Origin: Pseudarthrobacter chlorophenolicus A6
Lineage (GTDB): Bacteria > Actinomycetota > Actinomycetes > Actinomycetales > Micrococcaceae
DNA: 64,000 nt
Reading direction: 5' to 3'
Assembly: GCF_000022025.1 (NCBI RefSeq)
Contig: NC_011886.1
Location: 868,001-932,000, forward strand
Shown: one piece after another, positions 60,519 to 64,000 of the stretch
Layout of the letters: every line of letters begins with the position of its first letter
Position numbering within the stretch: the stretch's first letter is position 1
The notes under the pieces: generated by a model
The model's input: the letters and a program-made list of their open reading frames with translations, nothing else
Told to the model about the DNA's origin: nothing
Databases searched by the model: none
Position numbers and translations under genes: made by a program

Positions 60519-62630
60519 ATGGTCATGCCGCTCTTCGACACCGCCTCCACCATGGACGCCTCTACGGCGGTTCCCCTCGGTGTCAGCGTCCCGCGCGCTG
60601 ATTCAGGCGGCTCCGGCCCGGAGGACAGGGGCAGGGCCAACGTCGCCTGCTACGCCCCCGGTGTGCCCAGCCTGGAAATCGTGTACCAGCCCCCGGGCGG
60701 CGAATGGCGAGTCCAGCCGCTGCCGAACGTTACCCACGGAGTCCACCACGGTATCGTCGCGGACCTGCCCCCGGGCTCGCGCTATGGCTTCCGCCCCGCC
60801 GCCGGCGAACAGTCGCTGCCTGTGGCGGTACCGGCCAACGGCCTGGACCAGGACGGCAGCCGCCCGCTGCTTGACCCGTACGGCCGGGCAGTGGACCTGC
60901 GCGACGGCCTCCTCACCAGCGCACGCACGGCTGGCGACTTTGACTGGGGAACGGACAGCCGCCTCAGGCTGCCGTGGCGGAACACCATCATCTACGAAGC
61001 GCATGTCCGCGGGCAGACCATGCTCCACCCCGATGTCCCCGAAGAACTCCGCGGGACCTACGCGGGGATGGCGCACCCGGCGGTCCTTGAGCACCTCAAA
61101 GGACTGGGAATCACGTCCGTGCAGCTGCTGCCGGTCCACTTCCACCTGGACGAACCTCACCTGCAGGACCTCGGCCTGACAAATTACTGGGGCTACAACA
61201 CTGCGGCTTTCTTCGCCCTGCATCCCGGCTATGCCACGAGTGCAGCCCAGGACGCCGGTCCGCAGGCGGTCCAGAACGAGTTCAAGGCCATGGTCAAGGC
61301 TTTCCACGAGGCAGGACTGGAAGTCATCCTCGATGTGGTCTACAACCACACCGCGGAGGGCGGCGCGGACGGGCAGACCATCAGCTTCCGCGGGCTGGGG
61401 GAGGACCGTTACTACCGGACAGACGGCCACGGGAAGTACCTGGACACCACCGGGTGCGGAAACAGCCTCAACTTTGCCGAGCCCCGCGTTGTGCAGCTGG
61501 TCCTCGACTCGCTGCGGTACTGGGTGGACGAATTCCACATTGACGGGTTCCGCTTCGACCTGGCTGTGACGTTGTGCCGGAACGGCGATAACGAATTCGA
61601 CCCCCGGCACCCCTTCCTGGTGGCCGTTGCCGCCGATCCGGTCCTGTCCGACACCAAACTCATCGCCGAGCCGTGGGACGTAGGCTACGGCGGCTGGCAG
61701 ACGGGCCGCTTCCCCATGGGCTGGGTTGACTGGAACGACCATTTCCGGGATTCCGTCCGGTCATTCTGGCTCGCCGACCGGGCAGCACTGGAGTCCGGGG
61801 GACAGGGCGGCTCGGTGGCAAAACTGGCCGACGCCCTGTCCGGCTCCGCCGCGCTCTTTGAAGCCTCCGGCCGGTCGCGCCTCGCGTCTGTCAACTACGT
61901 GACCGCCCACGACGGCTTTACGCTGAACGACCTTGTGTCCTACGACAGGAAGCACAACGAAGCCAACGGCGAACAAAACCGCGACGGGCACGGCGACAAC
62001 CGAAGCTACAACCACGGCGTCGAGGGGCCCACCGAGGACGGCGAGATCCTGGCCAGGCGCGCCCAGTCGCGCCGCAACATGATGGCGTCGCTGATGATCT
62101 CCCTTGGCGTTCCCATGATTACCGCCGGAGACGAACTGGCACGCACCCAGCAGGGGAACAACAACGCCTACTGCCAGGACAACGCCCTCACCTGGGTGGA
62201 CTGGACGCGCACCCCGGAATCACACGAGATGCTCCGCAGCACCAAGCGGTACATCCGGCTCCGCAAGGAGTTCCTGGCCGCGCAGCCGCACCACTTCCCG
62301 GTCCGGGACGAGCAGTCCTACCTGTACTGGTACGACCACAACGGCCAACCGATGTCCATGGAACGCTGGAACGATCCGCAGCACCGTGTGATGCAACTGC
62401 TCCTCGGCTCCGATGACGGCGAGCTGGCGGGCCTTGTGGTGGTGAACGGAACCGGTTCGGATATCACCATCACCCTTCCGCCGCTGGCCGCGGAAGGCAC
62501 GGGTCCGCGGATGTTCGAACTGCGGCTCACCACCTCCCCGCTTCACGAGCAGCGGCAGGGTGGCCTGGTGGCTTCGGGTGAAAAGGACCTGGTGGAGGCC
62601 AACTCCATCAGTATCTACCGCAACGCCTAG
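60519..62630 (+). CDS. glgX: Glycogen debranching enzyme GlgX
   Basis: A 703-residue GH13 isoamylase-type enzyme that cleaves alpha-1,6 branches in glycogen. An N-terminal CBM48-like domain (to about 155) is followed by the barrel: region I VILDVVYNHTAEGG, region II DGFRFDLAV with the nucleophile Asp (about 346), region III LIAEPWDVG with the acid Glu (about 383) and region IV YVTAHDGFTLND (about 462). The ATG at 60519 (or 60525) lies close behind TATTTA, consistent with a leaderless start. Confidence 0.94.
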   Translation: MVMPLFDTASTMDASTAVPLGVSVPRADSGGSGPEDRGRANVACYAPGVPSLEIVYQPPGGEWRVQPLPNVTHGVHHGIVADLPPGSRYGFRPAAGEQSLPVAVPANGLDQDGSRPLLDPYGRAVDLRDGLLTSARTAGDFDWGTDSRLRLPWRNTIIYEAHVRGQTMLHPDVPEELRGTYAGMAHPAVLEHLKGLGITSVQLLPVHFHLDEPHLQDLGLTNYWGYNTAAFFALHPGYATSAAQDAGPQAVQNEFKAMVKAFHEAGLEVILDVVYNHTAEGGADGQTISFRGLGEDRYYRTDGHGKYLDTTGCGNSLNFAEPRVVQLVLDSLRYWVDEFHIDGFRFDLAVTLCRNGDNEFDPRHPFLVAVAADPVLSDTKLIAEPWDVGYGGWQTGRFPMGWVDWNDHFRDSVRSFWLADRAALESGGQGGSVAKLADALSGSAALFEASGRSRLASVNYVTAHDGFTLNDLVSYDRKHNEANGEQNRDGHGDNRSYNHGVEGPTEDGEILARRAQSRRNMMASLMISLGVPMITAGDELARTQQGNNNAYCQDNALTWVDWTRTPESHEMLRSTKRYIRLRKEFLAAQPHHFPVRDEQSYLYWYDHNGQPMSMERWNDPQHRVMQLLLGSDDGELAGLVVVNGTGSDITITLPPLAAEGTGPRMFELRLTTSPLHEQRQGGLVASGEKDLVEANSISIYRNA

Positions 62631-62646
62631 CCCGGGAACACCGACC

Positions 62647-63138
62647 ATGCGCAACCGCAACATCCTGCCCCTGCTGCTTGCCGCCCTGGTGGTTGTGGCA
62701 GTGCTGGTCTTCGGCGGCCAGGGCGTCCTGGGCCAGTTGACGGAGGGCACGACGACGGCGCCCGCCACCGGCGCGGCGGCCTCCGCGTCCGCGTCCCCGG
62801 CGCAGTCGCGCCCGGCCCAGGCGGCACCGGCGCCCGCGCAAAAGAACCCCTCCGGCCTGCCAGCCATCAGGGAGTCCCAGCTGCCGGCCGAAGGGCGCCG
62901 GATCCTGGCCCTGATCCGCGCGGGCGGACCGTACCGGTACAGCCAGGACGACCAGGCGTTTGGCAACTTTGAAGGCATCCTGCCCCGCCGGGACCGTGGC
63001 TACTACCGCGAATACACTGTGCCCACGCCGGGGGAGTCAGACCGCGGCGCCCGCAGGATAGTTGCCGGTGCTGACGGCGATAAGTACTACACCGGCGACC
63101 ACTACGAATCGTTCTCGTTCATTACGGAAGGCAGTTAG
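62647..63138 (+). CDS. Secreted guanyl-specific ribonuclease, RNase Sa/barnase type
   Basis: A 163-residue protein with an N-terminal signal peptide or anchor (residues 5-28), an Ala/Pro/Ser-rich linker (40-70) and a ribonuclease domain (about 75-160). The domain matches microbial RNases: GGPYRYSQDDQAFGNFEGILP, GYYREYTVPTPGESDRGARRIVAG and YYTGDHYESFSFI. Catalytic residues are Glu109, Arg137 and His152. It starts 16 nt after glgX and is followed 7 nt later by barstar, its expected inhibitor. Confidence 0.92.
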   Translation: MRNRNILPLLLAALVVVAVLVFGGQGVLGQLTEGTTTAPATGAAASASASPAQSRPAQAAPAPAQKNPSGLPAIRESQLPAEGRRILALIRAGGPYRYSQDDQAFGNFEGILPRRDRGYYREYTVPTPGESDRGARRIVAGADGDKYYTGDHYESFSFITEGS

Positions 63139-63145
63139 CAGCACC

Positions 63146-63502
63146 ATGAAGATCTACTCCGGCGACACCTGGACCCTTGAGGAACTGCAGGAGCAGGTGG
63201 CGGACGCGGGCCGCCGCAGCCTGGTCATCCCTCCGGCCGACAGCAAAAGGGCGGTCCTGGAAACCTTCGGCGAAGTCCTGAGCTTTCCGGAGCACTACGG
63301 GGTCAACCTCGATGCGCTGAACGATTCGCTGCATGATTTCGCGGACAGCATTTCGGACAACGGCAACTCCCCTGTCACCGTCCTCTGGCAGGTGGCGGCA
63401 CCGTTCCGCTCCGACAGGTCGTTCGGGATCCTCTGCGAAATCCTTCAGGACGCAGAGAGCTACGCAGGCAAGGACCTGAGGGTCACCGCCGTCCTCCTGT
63501 AA
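63146..63502 (+). CDS. Barstar family ribonuclease inhibitor
   Basis: A 118-residue cytoplasmic protein. The signature FPEHYGVNLDALNDSLHD (residues 47-64) includes Asp56 and Asp60 of the helix that plugs the RNase active site. It immediately follows the RNase gene, as in the barnase/barstar system, so it protects the cell from enzyme made before export. Terminated by a hairpin at 63511-63540. Confidence 0.93.
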   Translation: MKIYSGDTWTLEELQEQVADAGRRSLVIPPADSKRAVLETFGEVLSFPEHYGVNLDALNDSLHDFADSISDNGNSPVTVLWQVAAPFRSDRSFGILCEILQDAESYAGKDLRVTAVLL

Positions 63503-63510
63503 ACCAAGAA

Positions 63511-63540
63511 CAGGAGGGAAGCCCGTCGGCTTCCCTCCTG
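63511..63540. terminator. Bidirectional terminator between barstar and glgP
   Basis: A 13-bp perfect stem CAGGAGGGAAGCC/GGCTTCCCTCCTG with CGTC loop, between the convergent stops at 63502 and 63576. Confidence 0.9.
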
Positions 63541-63575
63541 CTATTGACGCTCAACCAGCCTCGCTGGCCTGAATG

Positions 63576-64000
63576 CTACGCGTTGACGATCAGCCCCAGT
63601 TCGGCCTTGGACGCAAGTCCTTCATGCCGCGGCAGGACACGGACGGTGTAGCCGAACGGCCCGGACCTGTCGATCACCAGGGAACCGCTGAAGAGGTGGC
63701 GGCCATTGCCCAGGTCCTCCTTCACCTGCAGCTCCATGATGGTGATGTCCGTCAGGGTGTCGCTTTCCTCAGCCCGGCCGTACGCAACCTCCACGCAGAC
63801 GTCCTCGGGGGTCAGGCCGCTGAGGGCCACGTACGCGTTGACCTGGAGGGTGTCCCCGATCTGCGGATCCTCGGAGACGCCCACCGAGTCCACATGCTCC
63901 ACATGCACCTGCGGCCAGGCCGAGCGCACCTTCGCCGTCCACGACGCCAGCGACCGTGCCTGGGCGTAGCCGGTGGCACTGGCGCTGCGGCCGGCCTCCG
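63576..64000 (-). CDS. glgP: Alpha-glucan phosphorylase, C-terminal part
   Basis: The frame is open from the right edge to a TAG at 63576, giving the last 140 residues. The stretch GYAQARSLASWTAKVRSAWPQVHVEHVD and the end GPFGYTVRVLPRHEGLASKAELGLIV match the C-terminus of the actinobacterial alpha-glucan phosphorylase family, which releases glucose 1-phosphate from glycogen. The catalytic part lies outside the window. The position near glgX supports a glycogen role. Confidence 0.85.
   Translation of the reverse strand, partial: EAGRSASATGYAQARSLASWTAKVRSAWPQVHVEHVDSVGVSEDPQIGDTLQVNAYVALSGLTPEDVCVEVAYGRAEESDTLTDITIMELQVKEDLGNGRHLFSGSLVIDRSGPFGYTVRVLPRHEGLASKAELGLIVNA

Overview
The window is chromosomal DNA from a high-GC Gram-positive actinobacterium, most likely a member of the Micrococcaceae close to Arthrobacter or Pseudarthrobacter. 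This rests on the high-GC codon use, frequent GTG and TTG starts, a GTP-type PEP carboxykinase, a proteasome activator of the Bpa type, a SenX3-RegX3 phosphate system, and the order lpqE-like/carD/ispD/ispF/cysS/rlmB, which matches the mycobacterial carD neighbourhood. I see no transposase, phage module, CRISPR array or rRNA operon. Most of the window is conserved chromosome, and the novelty lies in intergenic elements and a few accessory operons.

Layout. 1-7.2 kb: the 5' part of a LysR regulator divergent from an EamA exporter; a four-gene minus-strand operon (degenerate ABC-type ATPase, YhgE/Pip membrane protein, TetR regulator, membrane protein with a pentapeptide-repeat tail) behind a promoter with a perfect palindrome between -35 and -10; and a flavin disulfide oxidoreductase. 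7.2-17.6 kb: tRNA-Arg, pckG, an NsrR-Hmp nitric oxide defence pair with a clear operator, a phosphomannomutase, a RecQ helicase with a phosphoribosyltransferase-like tail, an MFS exporter and tRNA-Ser(GCU). 17.6-30.2 kb: acetyltransferase and prolyl oligopeptidase, a large FAD/NAD(P)-binding protein, a TauD-type dioxygenase, a 1512-residue secreted nuclease/5'-nucleotidase, a two-domain VOC protein and tRNA-Ser(UGA). 30.3-45 kb: quinone oxidoreductase, a PadR-ABC-FtsX operon with its own inverted-repeat operator, cstA with its small YbdD partner, bpa, an aldo/keto reductase, small unknown genes, type II NADH dehydrogenase, and a gap with two covarying hairpin repeats, ending at tRNA-Thr.

45-64 kb is mostly housekeeping. 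It holds tmk-holB-exported hydrolase, metB, DUF2516, a methyltransferase, gpmA, phoU with a four-unit Pho box divergent from senX3-regX3, the lpqE-like/carD divergent pair, ispD-ispF (isoprenoid precursors), cysS, rlmB, and a glycogen block (glgX, and glgP running off the right edge). A secreted guanyl-specific RNase and its barstar inhibitor sit inside the glycogen block.

Genes that probably work together: NsrR represses hmp. SenX3-RegX3 probably drives itself and phoU through the Pho box. The PadR and TetR proteins probably autoregulate their transporter operons. RNase and barstar form an enzyme/immunity pair. The strongest leads for something undescribed are the twin covarying hairpins at 43.9-44.1 kb, the degenerate-ATPase/YhgE operon with its pentapeptide-tail protein, and a 39-nt palindromic element found at the same distance beyond two tRNA terminators.
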